64,000 nt of DNA from Timema cristinae (taxonomy: Eukaryota > Arthropoda > Insecta > Phasmatodea > Timematidae). Within the stretch, counting starts at the first letter, position 1. Each line of letters starts with the position of its first letter. Below the pieces are notes generated by a model, which was not told the DNA's origin, did not search any database, and was given only the letters and a program-made list of their open reading frames with translations. This document shows positions 9,101 through 18,535 of this stretch, one piece after another. Made by a program: the position numbers and the translations under genes. The DNA lies in assembly GCA_039000515.1 (NCBI GenBank), contig JBCFYV010009882.1, positions 63,034,817 through 63,098,816 of the forward strand. The letters run 5' to 3'.

Positions 9101-11675
9101 ACTAATTATTCCTCAAGAATCTGAACCACTTTTTTACTGACACTTTTCTAACACTTTAGAGGCTTATAAAATAATTATATCTTGGTTCGTGTTCAAGCAC
9201 AGGGCCCTGGACCATGTACCCATGGCCTAATTCCTCCCCCTCTTTAATTCAGTCCTGGCTACATATTGAAGTTACAGCAATTCAGCATATCATTGTGGGG
9301 ATTACTAGTCACAGAACTCAAATTGGTTGAGCCCCCAAAAAATTGATTTGCGTCAATCACAATGGATCAGTTTACTTACATTAACTAGGATTAAACCCGC
9401 CTCGGTGGTGTAGTTGGCTAACGCGCTAGACGTGTTGAGCTCGAATGCTGAGGACGGGGAGATCGAGGTTCGAATCTCGGTCGAGTGAGCTGGGGTGGTT
9501 TTTCCTAAATATTTTTCCACTCTCCCTCCGAGCAAAGGCGGGTTCACTTAATCTAATTTAACCTTAACAATTCCTAATCCATTAGCGTAATTAGTACTCA
9601 AAGCGTATAACCCGAACGGGTAGTAAGACGTGGTGCTAAATATTACTAGGATAATGTGGAAATGTTTGGAGATAAAAGCAATCATTTTGAAAGGGACCGC
9701 ATAGTGAATGAATTACCAACTGCTTCAAAATGGTCAATGAATGGTACAGTAATTTGAAATGAGCAAAATTTTTCTATTTCAGTTAATAATTATAAAAATT
9801 ATATTTAAAGAGGTTGCAACAGTGGCGCAGGAAAAGCGGGCAAATAGACACACTGTACCATCCAAATTTTGATTGATGTGTACATAATGAAACTGTTACC
9901 ATTTTTAATTTCTAGAATATAATTATTACCTATAGCTCAAAGGCGATATATATATTTGTAAAATTATACATTGTGGAATATATAAAAATACCCTTTATTT
10001 TAATAATGAGAAAATATGCGTTACTGAACGTCTATTGGTGTTACGTCCATTTATTTCTCTTTCTTCCTTTCGTATAACATATTTTAATCAAGCTGCTATA
10101 AATTCAAAGAGAGCTGTGTAAATGCTCTCATCCTGGTTCGAAAATACTGTCTGCAGCAAATTATCAGTATCAGTTTCCTCAAAGGCAGAAAAGGTTAAAC
10201 TATCTCTTCACTCTTATCAGTTAAACTGTCCTGACACCAAATATATAGGTTCAATTATTCTACCCTCTGAAAATGTGACTGGTTCAATTGTCTTTTTACC
10301 AACAATATTTCTATTTAGTTAATATTAGGAGGTAATTGTAAAAAAACCCAATAAATACGAGAATGTATTAAAAACAATTAGCTAATTTTTTATATTGTAT
10401 TTTTATTGCCAGGAAATTGAAGCTAATACCTATACAAAACCCAGTAAAAATACGATGAAACTTTCGTAAGACAAATTCAGTCAAATTAGTTTATACAGAG
10501 ACTGTTGTGGCCTGAGGTTCAAATTCCGGAAGGTCAAATGGCCAGGATCCAGACCATTAGCCCCATCCAGTTTATAAAAGGCATAGCTCTTCAAGTTTAA
10601 TTTATCATTCATACCGCATGGGCTAGATTATTTATATTGATGAATAAATACAATTTTTTCGTATTTTACTTACCCATAAATATGTCAATTAGCCTGGCAG
10701 CAAGTTTTCGATGTCGTGGAATGAAGAGAGAGAAATTGTCTCTACGTCCTAGCTCTAGCAGAGGAGTAATGTCAGGGACTGATATTCTGGACACTTTGAT
10801 AAGCTCCCCGGTCTCATCTCCAAACCTGTTGAAGATGTCGGTTGCAAGAGGCTGGTACCTATCGGCCTGAAACAATTCACCTTTAATTACGGGCTCGTAC
10901 AATCAAATTTTATATAAATTATCCTTCCTACATGTTGAACGTTCCATAAGCTATATATATTTGGTTTTTACTTGGGTAGAAACTATCATATTAACATATC
11001 AGGTACACTCCATTTACTCTGAAAAGTCGTAGTATTACTTTGATCAAGCAAGGGAAGGTTTACGTTTCCAGGTAAAGGGTACATATATGATTACACCTAT
11101 GGGGTGGAAACAGTATAAAAATATCTTAGATGAAATATGGCTACCATAATTTGCGTGGAGGGAGAGTTAAATACAATTTAGAAATGACACTCTCGAAGCA
11201 GTTATTCTAGCTCAGTTAAGAGACGATCCCACGTACTCATCGATGAGAGTATTGTTTGGATTGAAATTAAATCTATTTAACTATTAAGATTGGTATGATA
11301 TTTAATACATATTCTAGTACTACTATTCATAAAGATGAAGAACATATAAATGCTTTGGTCAATGTATTCATAAATAATATACAAATAAAATCTATAGTAC
11401 ATATTAAACAAAACATATATTTACAAACATAGAGGACCAAGTGCATTAAATAAAACCTTTTCCTTTATCGAAGACTGCTAGTACCTAAAACCTGTGTGAA
11501 CATTTTTTTATTGCAGTTTAGTTTTTATGCGCATGATGAAAATATGGTATATAGAATATGATCTTACCAAGTATTCAGTAGGAATTTCAAAGCGCACATT
11601 CGTGTCCCCTTTTGAAACAAACACTGGTTCTGATGGTCGATCAAAGAGGTAGAGCACGCTCTTTTTGGTTGCCAT
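719..11675 (-). CDS. PPO: Prophenoloxidase, 5' part of gene (exons 1-6, partial)
   Basis: Type-3 copper enzyme of the arthropod melanisation response (phenol hydroxylation and diphenol oxidation), made as a zymogen in blood cells. Six exons join as 11675..11568, 10866..10674, 8575..8352, 5604..5402, 3995..3845 and 820..719 (intron phases 0,1,0,2,0, then 0 after exon 6), all with AG/GT borders, giving 327 residues. Residues 1-36 lack a signal peptide, as in PPO and unlike secreted hemocyanins. The activation motif NRFG is at 49-52, with the expected cut after R50. The CuA motif [10 protein letters not shown] is at 207-216 and the third ligand at H237 (YMHQQ); H208, H212 and H237 are the likely CuA ligands. 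KDRRGELF and [10 protein letters not shown] are family-typical. The family is usually near 690 residues, so CuB and the C-terminal domain lie left of base 1. No stop or frameshift is seen. Hemocyanin is the alternative, disfavoured by the start and NRF site. Confidence 0.93.
1925..2214 (+). mobile_element. SINE-B copy, full length
   Basis: tRNA-like head GGTGACCTGGTGGTCTAGGG, B-box GGGTTCAATC, body to TAAGTGCGTATAA, shared tail and (AAT)n. An 11-bp TSD AAAATTAAATT lies at 1914-1924 and 2215-2225. It sits in PPO intron 5. Confidence 0.9.
2226..3500. other. AT-rich intron stretch
   Basis: Part of PPO intron 5. Apart from a tail-only SINE fragment at 2750-2788 I see only AT-rich sequence with no coding signature. 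Confidence 0.45.
2750..2788 (-). mobile_element. SINE tail-only fragment
   Basis: About 38 bp matching the reverse complement of the common tail (AGCACCGCGTCTTACTACCC, then a diverged TTCTGTTTATACGC). No head or body is present and no clear TSD was found. Confidence 0.6.
3503..3750 (+). mobile_element. SINE-A, older diverged copy
   Basis: Diverged SINE-A with B-box GGGGTTCGATCCC, the body GGTATATTTCCCC..TAATCC and tail CTCGAACGGGTAG ending in an A-run. It ends about 95 bp from PPO exon 5. Confidence 0.75.
3845..3995 (-). CDS. PPO: PPO coding exon 5
   Basis: This exon completes R243 and encodes residues 244-293, starting [20 protein letters not shown] and ending ARHSNATLS. Acceptor ATTTCAG|A, donor AGC|GTAAGT (phase 0). 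It was found by following the phase from exon 4; the plus-strand frame that opens here is a shadow. Confidence 0.92.
4990..5375. mobile_element. TIR element with poly-C inner ends
   Basis: Left end CCTAAGTAGGCACTTATCCA and the right end, reverse-complemented, CCTTAGGAGCAGGCACATAT, are imperfect terminal inverted repeats. Each is followed inwards by a run of 11-13 C/G (5040-5052, 5321-5332). No transposase is visible, so it is a MITE. It ends about 25 bp from the exon 4 donor of PPO. Confidence 0.55.
5402..5604 (-). CDS. PPO: PPO coding exon 4 (CuA copper site)
   Basis: This exon encodes residues 176-242 and two bases of codon 243. Acceptor TTTCAG|ATG, donor GGAAG|GTAAAA (phase 2). It carries [20 protein letters not shown] and [10 protein letters not shown], so all three CuA histidines are in one exon. 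The spacing from the last His of HHWHWH to the His of MHQQ is 25, the same as I recall for Drosophila PPO1. Confidence 0.95.
5830..6030 (+). mobile_element. Possible very old tRNA-like SINE
   Basis: The stretch contains AGGTTTGAATCTTGGCTCAG and GAGGGTGGTTTTTGACAAG, resembling the SINE-A B-box and following body. The head and tail are too diverged for certainty. Confidence 0.3.
6086..6183. repeat. (AT)n microsatellite, two runs
   Basis: A short TA run at 6088-6102 and a ~60-bp pure AT run at 6124-6183, separated by ~20 bp of unique sequence, in PPO intron 3. Confidence 0.95.
6387..6450 (+). promoter_or_regulatory. Heat-shock-type promoter (HSE, TATA, Inr)
   Basis: Alternating heat-shock pentamers TTCCAGAAGTTTCTGGGAAG then TTTC span 6387-6410: TTCnnGAAnnTTC in perfect phase, then GAAnnTTC one base out. 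A TATA-like TATTAAAA starts at 6418, and an arthropod initiator TTCAGTCAG has its A at 6448, exactly 30 bases downstream. This is antisense to PPO within intron 3. The leader that follows (GTCGAAACAAGTCAAG, GAAGTGCAGTG) is reminiscent of hsp70 5'UTRs. That it works as a promoter is inference. Confidence 0.55.
6451..6818 (+). pseudogene. Unidentified transcribed-like leader and 81-codon frame
   Basis: Downstream of the heat-shock-type promoter lies ~120 bp of leader-like sequence and then an open frame from 6573 to a stop at 6818 ([14 protein letters not shown]...). It does not begin with a convincing ATG, and I cannot match it to an hsp family or transposase. It may be a decayed retrogene, an LTR or part of a transposon that carried the promoter. 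Confidence 0.25.
6940..7950. repeat. Two tandem copies of a ~0.5-kb dispersed repeat
   Basis: Both halves contain, in order, a TATCTCA..GTT..GGAGATA block, the motif GAGCCGATTTTGAGAAAATA, a GACAGACGGAA stretch and GGGGTCATGA.ACGT followed by CATCAAAAT. Copy 1 is about 6940-7410, copy 2 about 7415-7950. The 33420-33650 region is a third copy. No coding capacity is seen. It lies in PPO intron 3. Confidence 0.65.
7968..8080 (-). mobile_element. SINE-A older fragment
   Basis: Reverse-strand remnant with GGTAGGATTCGAACACTGAA (B-box region) and the following anticodon-side sequence. The tail is lost. Confidence 0.5.
8086..8244 (-). mobile_element. SINE-B, 5'-truncated
   Basis: Minus-strand copy containing only the tail and the 3' body up to GGGGAATGCCAGGCC; the tRNA head is missing. 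A perfect 14-bp TSD AGTTCGCCTATCAT flanks it at 8072-8085 and 8245-8258. Truncation with a TSD indicates target-primed reverse transcription. It ends ~95 bp from PPO exon 3. Confidence 0.9.
8352..8575 (-). CDS. PPO: PPO coding exon 3
   Basis: This exon completes codon 101 and encodes residues 102-175. Acceptor TGTGCAG|GA, donor AGG|GTGAGG (phase 0). The motif [20 protein letters not shown] followed by [14 protein letters not shown] is a hallmark of the PPO/hemocyanin superfamily. Confidence 0.93.
8576..9395. other. PPO intron 2, unassigned part
   Basis: Non-repetitive-looking AT-rich intron. Nothing recognised apart from its splice site. Confidence 0.4.
9396..9640 (+). mobile_element. SINE-A copy, full length
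   Basis: Head CCCGCCTCGGTGGTGTAGTT, B-box GAGGTTCGAATCTCG, body, tail AACCCGAACGGGTAGTAAG. An approximate TSD ACTAGGAT lies at either end (about 9385 and 9646). It sits in PPO intron 2. Confidence 0.9.
9641..10673. other. PPO intron 2, proximal part
   Basis: AT-rich, with a possible old tRNA-like repeat at 10500-10585 (GAGGTTCAAATTCCGG, GTCAAATGGCC, GTTTATAAAAGGCATAG) that shares phrases with the 24670-24860 element. No coding signal. Confidence 0.4.
10674..10866 (-). CDS. PPO: PPO coding exon 2 (activation site)
   Basis: This exon encodes residues 37-100 plus the first base of codon 101. It starts [10 protein letters not shown] after TTTCAG and ends at ATGG|GTAAGT (phase 1). It contains the NRF cleavage motif and the conserved block [12 protein letters not shown] of the hemocyanin N domain. 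The same block is also open in a shifted plus-strand frame, which is a shadow. Confidence 0.92.
11568..11675 (-). CDS. PPO: PPO coding exon 1
   Basis: This exon encodes residues 1-36, beginning [20 protein letters not shown]. The ATG is chosen because the LFDRP..P.F block matches the usual PPO N-terminus and no in-frame extension is needed. The donor is TTG|GTAAGA (phase 0). A possible acceptor for a 5'UTR exon lies upstream at about 11732, after a pyrimidine-rich stretch ending TTGTTGTAG. Confidence 0.9.
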
Positions 11676-12110
11676 CTTTCAAATTCTTCTCTTGCTTCCG
11701 AAGTGGTTGAAGAAAAGGCGGTAACACTCTACAACAAGTTGAAAATAGGCAAACTAAGTGTATAAATATTTATATAAATACTTTAAAATGTTAGAAATCA
11801 GTTTTAGATTGAGGTATAGTTTTAGCCCAAACCTAGCAAATAAATGTTAAAAGTGTCACTATACTCATGTTTCCATAGACATTTAATTAATTAAAGGTGA
11901 CCGTTCAGTAATTGTTATACTCCTCAGAGTTCTTTGTTCAAGATTTTTTTTTTCTCTGAAAAATAAATTTATTTGACTACTCGAACTATTCTTTGGTTAA
12001 GATGCGTCTCCTGGTCCGAAAGTAGTACCTATATTACTATGGTATAACTCTTTTGCGTTTTATAAATAAAATATTAGATCAAAACTTAAAATAGGTTTTT
12101 AGTTAATATG
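11676..12110. other. PPO 5' flank or 5'UTR region
   Basis: AT-rich. On the minus strand it has TATTTATATAAAT near 11776 and TTTTCAACTTG near 11741, a possible TATA/initiator pair 36 bases apart, and a possible acceptor TTGTTGTAG|AGTG at 11731-11732. The sequence cannot decide between a proximal promoter and a spliced 5'UTR. Confidence 0.35.
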
Positions 12111-12112
12111 TC

Positions 12113-12972
12113 GAGTCCAAGTGTGGACCATGGAGTCCAAGTCAGGACCATTGAGTCCAAGTGTGGACCATGGAGTCCAAGTGTAGACTAATGAGTCCAA
12201 GTGTGGACCTGTGAGTCCCCGTGTGGACCGTGGAGTCCAAGAGTAGACTATTGAGTCCAAGTCAGGACCATTGAGTCCAAGTGTGGACCATGGAGTCCAA
12301 GTCAGGACCATTGAGTCCAAGTGTGGACCATGGAGTCCAAGTGTGGACCATGGAGTCCAAGTCAGGACCATTGAGTCCAAGTGTGGACCATGGAGTCCAA
12401 GTGTAGACTATCGAGTCCAAGTCAGGACCATTGAGTCCAAGTGTAGACTATTGAGTCCAAGTCAGGACCATTGAGTCCAAGTGTGGACCATGGAGTCCAA
12501 GTGTAGACTATTGAGTCCAAGTCAGGACCATTGAGTCCAAGTGTGGACCGTGGAGTCCAAGTGTAGACTATTGAGTCCAAGTCAGGACCATTGAGTCCAA
12601 GTGTGGACCATGGAGTCCAAGTCAGGACCATTGAGTCCAAGTGTGGACCATGGAGTCCAAGTGTAGACTATCGAGTCCAAGTCAGGACCATTGAGTCCAA
12701 GTGTAGACTATTGAGTCCAAGTCAGGACCATTGAGTCCAAGTGTGGACCATGGAGTCCAAGTGTAGACTATTGAGTCCAAGTCAGGACCATTGAGTCCAA
12801 GTGTGGACCATGGAGTCCAAGTCAGGACCATTGAGTCCAAGTCAGGACCATGGAGTCCAAGTGTAGACTATCGAGTCCAAGTCAGGACCATTGAGTCCAA
12901 GTGTAGACTATTGAGTCCAAGTCAGGACCATTGAGTCCAAGTGTGGACCTGTGAGTCCCCGTGTGGGCCAAT
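12113..12972. repeat. 20-bp minisatellite, 43 units, with higher-order repeats
   Basis: Exact 20-bp period. Main unit types are A GAGTCCAAGTGTGGACCATG, B GAGTCCAAGTCAGGACCATT and C GAGTCCAAGTGTAGACTATT. A variant unit pair (..GGACCTGT then GAGTCCCC..) occurs once near the start (12193) and closes the array at 12933. C-type units ending TATC at 12393, 12653 and 12853 mark blocks of 260 and 200 bp with the same unit order. Each unit contains GTCC and GGAC in inverted orientation. It lies upstream of the PPO start codon. Open frames in it are artefacts of the period. Confidence 0.97.
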
Positions 12973-13070
12973 TAATCCAAGAGAGCCATTCATGTCAATT
13001 GAGACCCAGAGTGAGGAATGTTTACTGTTTAGGGATATGGCTCTGTTTGGTGTGTCGTACGTGTGGACTA

Positions 13071-13365
13071 GTGATTATTATTATTATTATTATTAGCACC
13101 GCGTCTTACTACCCGTTCGGGTTATAGGCACTTACGCTAATGTGTAATGGTAGGGTGATTGTGAGATGAAATGGAAAACCTACAGTTTAACGTGGGCTCC
13201 GAACCACGGTGGAGGCCTGGCACTCCACGCAGTCACAAGTTGTGATTAATACACGTCTTGTCAGAGGTGAAGGAAGGGTTTGGTAATCAGATAAATCTGT
13301 GCCGGGACGAACCTCGGACCCCCAGCACAGAGGTCTGACACCTTACCCCTAGACCACCAGGTCAA
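13071..13365 (-). mobile_element. SINE-B copy, full length
   Basis: Complete minus-strand copy from (ATT)n and AGCACCGCGTCTTACTACCC to ACCAGGTCA. The 9-bp TSD TGTGGACTA lies at 13062-13070 and 13366-13374. Confidence 0.9.
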
Positions 13366-13591
13366 TGTGGACTAATCTGTTGGGGATCAATTTTGGGGTA
13401 CACAATTGATACAGACATTGTGTTAATGACCTATGACCTTTTTTGTAAACTGTTCAAGAATTGTGTTTTTATTAGTGGCTTTTATTTTAATGTTTCGTAT
13501 AATATTTGTGTTTTTTAAATTTATTGATACAATTATTTTATGCACATTTAAAAATGTATTTATTAATATTTTTTTTGTCGCCATGTATTCG

Positions 13592-13800
13592 GGTTTCACG
13601 CATGTGTACTAATTATGCTAATGTATTAGGAATGAGGAGGGTTGAGCTTTGAAAAGGTATAACCACAGTTGCGTGTCGGGAGGATTGAAAACCACCCTCA
13701 GTAAATACGACTGGAATCAAACACTGAACTTTCCGTCACCAGTAACCCAGTATATTGTGAGAGTGATGCATTAAAACCAATCGACTACAGAAACTTTTAT
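13592..13800 (-). mobile_element. SINE-A, older diverged copy
   Basis: Minus-strand remnant with CGGGTTTCACGC.TGTGTAC, AATTATGCTAATG, AAAACCACCCTCAGTA and GGAATCAAACACTGAACTT, the reversed tail, body and B-box. Confidence 0.65.
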
Positions 13801-13895
13801 TTAAGTTTATTGCTACTTTTCACATTTATTTTGTTTTTAATAATCTTGTTTTAAATATTTCGTGAATTTTTTTAAATTATATTGATCCAATAGCG

Positions 13896-14163
13896 CAGCG
13901 GCTCTTAAACTTTTTTTTTTGGATTGTACCCCTTGGTCATGACAAAATAGCTATTGTATTCTCCCATGATAAATTTTCCCAAAATTACAAACATCAGGTA
14001 ATCAATCAAAGGAGAAAATTTCCCTCCTTCACCTCAAAAGTTCCCCAACATGTTTGGTTATCTTGTAATGCTGCCCATTTCCCCTTAAAGAGCTGTTCAT
14101 GTAACCCCTGAAAGTCACTCACGTACCCCTAGGTGTACGCGTACCCCAGTTTGAGAACCATTT
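13896..14163. mobile_element. hAT MITE with 8-bp TSD
   Basis: Ends CAGCGGCTCTTAAACT and, reversed, AAATGGTTCTCAAACT form the TIR, the style of Charlie-like hAT elements. A perfect 8-bp duplication CAATAGCG lies at 13888-13895 and 14164-14171. The 268-bp interior has no transposase; GTACCCC motifs near both ends extend the TIR. Confidence 0.85.
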
Positions 14164-14639
14164 CAATAGCGTAATCCAATATCTTTATATGGAACTTAAG
14201 TTTCACACTTTGCGGTGTTAATGGCCCCATTACCTTCCTGTCATGCTATAATGTTAATCAATTTCAATAAAATAATTAAAATATATCTTTAAAGATGAAT
14301 ACGAATTACATTATAACAAATATTTTATATCTTGGAGCAGTCAGTATAAGAAAACTGCAATACAATTTTTTTTTTTTTCCTTATGCTTGATACATCTTTT
14401 TAAACTGCATTTTAATGCTGTTTACAAATATGTCTTCGTGATATTCCAATCACCCTCAGTTAAATACGTGTTTAAAAAACTTATATATTTATTTACATGT
14501 GAAACAAATATTACTTGATAATTATTATGAGTGTTTTGTTAAATTTACCCGATGACTTATGTTTGTAATAAGTGGTAGGCACAACCCTGATGATATTCTA
14601 GAAGTAATCTGCAAGTATGCTAACACTCCAATTTCATTG

Positions 14640-15110
14640 TTACAGTGTTTTTCATAAAAGTAATGTTTTGATGAAGAAGCTCTCCGTGTTCGTCACTAAA
14701 TTCACCAAGATTTTGTTGGAAAAAATCCAAATGTGAGTATAAAAATTGAATCTTTAGCGACTTATTTCACCCCATTGTTTCATATGACATAAGGAGTTTT
14801 TCCACGACTTCCTGGTAGTGGTCTGCATTATTGTTTTTTAAGAAATATCTAGATACATATTTGAATTCGGTTCAAACTGCTAACTCAACTTCATATAAAG
14901 TATAATCAAATATTTCATTTGTAGTAAGTTTCTTTATCTAAGGACCAACAAAAATCCATTCTTTTAACATTTGCCTCACTCCAGCTGGGGAATTTCTACT
15001 GCAGATATAAAAAGTCAAGGCCGTAGTTCTTCATGTATTTGACAAAGTTTTTATACGTAGCTTTAATATTGCTTTTGTGGCATCAACTAAAAAGGATCAT
15101 GCACAACATG
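14640..15110 (-). pseudogene. Degenerate copy of an arthropod multicopy protein
   Basis: Reading the minus strand across frames gives SRNSP..., a KEWIFVGP block, NNADHYQEVVEKLLMSYETM and then SLKIQFLYSHLDFFQQNLGE followed by FSDEHGE..HQNI. This matches my memory of an unnamed family, repeated many times in insect genomes, with the consensus SLK.HFLHSHLDFFPENLG.VSDE.GERFHQDI. Several stops and frameshifts make it non-functional. The family function is not known to me; its copy number suggests spread with a mobile element. Confidence 0.65.
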
Positions 15111-17110
15111 TTTTTCTCCTGGGTTCAGTTTCTGACTTTATACCAAAATTTCACCAATTATCGTTTGTCCACTGGGGCTTCCGCCTATCTAAGGACTATT
15201 AGATCCAGAGGGCATCGGGACACCCATAGATGCAGGGTACTGGGGGCATAGAATAGTCGAGGCGGACCAACTAGTATGATAGAGGATTATAGAGTAGGAA
15301 TTTAGGCCAACTAGTTTAAGTGTTATTTTCCATACTCTAATATTGCAAAATTGAAATACACAAAACATTCTAAGTAGAAATAGGTCCTGAGTTACATACT
15401 AGGTATCAGTACAGGTAGGTAAGGATACACAAATAAATATATAGGCCTACTCATCTGTCCTTAGCTCAGTTATCCCATTCACAGTTAAAGATGAAACACT
15501 TTGTATATCCTAAATGTATGCCTAAAACGATTACTATACATTTTTAATCACCACATATATTCCAACAGTGATTGTTGTAGCTAATTTTGTTAAGTAAGTT
15601 TTAAATGTTTTCGTAAGTTACCTTCGTGTGCAATGCGTAGGTAACTGGTATGGAGGGATGTTTGTTACCATCCTGAAGACATACAACTTTTAGACTATGC
15701 TTTTATAAATCAATGAAAAGTTGCCACTCATTGGTATTACTTTCTTGGCCAAGCCATTTCATTATCCGTACTGTAAACTAAATCCCCAGCTGAAGCAAAT
15801 TACTGAGAAATATCTTTTAGCTCGTAGCAAAATATTGATATACTTGTATTCTTCCGCATCATGTTCCGGCCTTGTCATTGTGATTCCAACAATTCAGCTT
15901 AACTCTTATTTTGTTAGATCAAATCCCTTGGCTTCCTGCTCAGTTTCGTTAAAATAGCTTTCATCTGACTCACTACCTGAATACTTCTTCCCTAAAATAA
16001 ACGTTTATTTGTTCGTTGATATGAAAATATAAAATTTAACAATGAAATGTAATATTTATTCAAACGTAATTTAGTTAAATTAAAAAAACTAGTAGAGTTC
16101 AAATAAAATTAACAAGAATAACTGAACAAAAAAAAATCCTTAAACACTTTTAATAGACATTAATAAAACTTTTTAAAAAATGTGGGTGATAAAATTATCT
16201 TTTTGAATTTGTTATCAGCAATAAAACCCAAAGATATCATGAAATCAGGAAACAAACCTTGTGTAAACAGTGGAATTATTAACATTTAAATTTTAGTTAC
16301 AAATTAGAGAAATTCTACCACTTTAATCAATAAATAATAAGTTAAAAGCCTATTTTAATGGGATTTTAAATATATTTTATTTATTAGCTATTCACTTAAA
16401 ATGTTTCAAGCCAATATGTTTACCATTTATATGTTGAAATAAAGATGAGATCCACAAATTTAAAATACATTTAAAAAGTCTCGAAACAAAATATATAATT
16501 AGTGACTTTATTTTTATTGTTGTAAAAATTAATATTAAATAAATTACCAAAAATATATGTTGCTAAACCAGCTTATGAATTGACCAAATATTTATAATAT
16601 ATTTAATAACTTGTGGAATGTTAAAAAAAATATTATTGTTATAATTTGTATCACATTTAAAGTGGACACATACCAAATTTTTCTCCTTAAGTTTAGTAGT
16701 GTTTAAATATAGAGTTTAAAACTAAATGTAAGTTAATAGCGTTGACCTAACTGATTGAATAACTAACATTTTAAGAAGCTTCACACTCCACGACCACTTT
16801 ACCACTCTGTAAAAGTTTTAATTGGGTTCATTTACTAGACCATTAAACACTTTCTACCATAAGCGTATAAAAGAAAGGGCAATGTCTATTATTTGATTTT
16901 TCCTTTCTTTATACGATAGGTGTGGAACCACTGATATCATTCTAGAAGTTGATGTCAATTGATTGGGCTCAACATGAATGTGAAACCTGCAAGAATGTGT
17001 AAATATATAATGATGACACCCGGACAGGGATTAGACCCTGGGCCACCTGGCTTTACGTGCCAACCACTCTACCAACTCTCCAGGATCTCCAGCGCGTCAG
17101 TGTCATTCAA
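15111..17110. other. No recognised feature
   Basis: AT-rich intergenic DNA. A short GC-richer stretch at 15165-15260 stands out but has no signature I can name. Confidence 0.4.
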
Positions 17111-17118
17111 TTATTAAA

Positions 17119-17356
17119 CACCCGCTTCTGTGGCCACATGGTCTAAGGCGCTACTCTCACAATATACTAGACACCCATGACGGGGAAATAATGATTCGAT
17201 CCTGGTAAGGTGTACTGAGCATGATTTACCACTCTCTCTCTCTCTCCACGCCAATGTGAGTACACTTCCTCTAAATTCTACCTTACTCATCTCTAACCTA
17301 TTAGCATAATTATTACATACGTTCATAGCCCGAACAGTAAGACGCAGTGCTAAAAA
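17119..17356 (+). mobile_element. SINE-A, older diverged copy
   Basis: Starts CCCGCTTCTGTGGCCACATG, B-box ATGATTCGATCCTGG, body with TCCACGCCAATGTGAG, tail GCCCGAACAGTAAGACGCAG. The tail hairpin is damaged. Confidence 0.8.
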
Positions 17357-17833
17357 TAGAGTGTTTTATGTATTAGCCAACAGTAGGAATGTTAAATTTT
17401 CACAAATAATCCATCAGAAGGTCATCTGATAAAAACATGTTTATTTAAACATACAAGAATATTTATTTAGAGTGTCAGTTAACCGGTCCATAAGCTAGGC
17501 TTACCCACTTACAAACTGAGCTATGCCTATATTCTATATTGTTGTCTATTAATACTTTTAACTTGAATATTTGACTTAATTTAAAAAAATTGCTTAGAAT
17601 AGATAATCAACTATTTCCCAAAATTAGTCTCTTTTATTCCAGGAATAAATACGTCACACATTTGGTCTGTATATTGTGTATCTCTTGATACAATGGGCTT
17701 ATTTTATCGAAGATAATTAAAACATAATCCCTGCGGTCTTCATTTTGTCCACTATTTTGGGGTCAGTTGTGTAAAAAAGTTTAAAAATACAATTATACAC
17801 ACAATAACCGCTAACACATAAGCATCTAGAGCA

Positions 17834-17935
17834 GTATTTTTCAAACTGTATGTCGCAGAATATTTTTTTAATTGGTCACGGTGTCGCAAAGAGATAGAAG
17901 AGAAATGTTAGCATTGAGCTGTAGGCCTATATTAT
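17834..17935. mobile_element. hAT-type terminal fragment
   Basis: GCAGTATTTTTCAAACTG followed by TGTCGCA and GGTCACGGTGTCGCAAAGAG resembles the TIR and sub-terminal part of ZBED-type hAT elements. No partner end was identified. Confidence 0.4.
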
Positions 17936-18289
17936 ACTTAAACAAGCACGGGAATGCCCTCTTCACTCTAAAAATGGCAAGAGAGATGTAGTTAAATGGG
18001 ACCGAGTTTATATCTTTTTCGCACCAAATTAATTAATTAATAGTACTCGTCCTGCCCCACGCATAATTTGCCAATTTTGCCTATCTTTATCACGTAGCAA
18101 ATATTATTTTGAAATGTTGTTAGAATTGGTAATATACAGTCCACATTCTCCTCACATTCGATTAGGCAAGGAATTTCACCGAATCTCAAGGATTTATTAA
18201 AACTGTAGTTAAAATTGTTAACTTAATTAACGAAGCTGACAAAACAACAGAATTTTAAAAATATTTTGTTCATACATTAAAGTTCATTC

Positions 18290-18535
18290 ATCCCCATACA
18301 TTGTTAGGGTAATCAAATCTCGTATGTGTGGGTACTGGGTAGGACATGAAACGCAAATGGGATAAACTAGAAGAGCGTTCAGGGTATTGATGGTAAAACC
18401 AAATGGGAAGAGAAGTGGTAGTAAATACCTAAACACATGAGAAGATAACATTAGAATGGACCTAAAAGATACATGTTGATATGAGATGTACTGGATAGAA
18501 CTAATGAGGTGGACTGGATTAAACTAGTTCTACTA
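18290..18535 (+). pseudogene. LINE reverse transcriptase C-terminal remnant
   Basis: Shares the order of phrases with the 47815-48240 copy: CATTGTTAGGGTAATCAA, GGGTACTGGGTAGGACATG, GGGTATTGATGG, AACATTAGAATGGACCT. In the family this encodes the region after the RT domain (S.PNI...K...LRW.GHV). It is heavily decayed, with a different frame in each block. Confidence 0.55.

Noticed and set aside
9420..9480. SINE heads as functional tRNA genes
   Set aside because: A and B boxes are present, but no cloverleaf with a proper acceptor stem forms, and the same sequence recurs with SINE bodies.
12099..12640. Repetitive open frames over the minisatellite, and a CRISPR-like look
   Set aside because: The 20-bp units are contiguous with no unique spacers and the frames follow from the period. 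It is a eukaryotic minisatellite.
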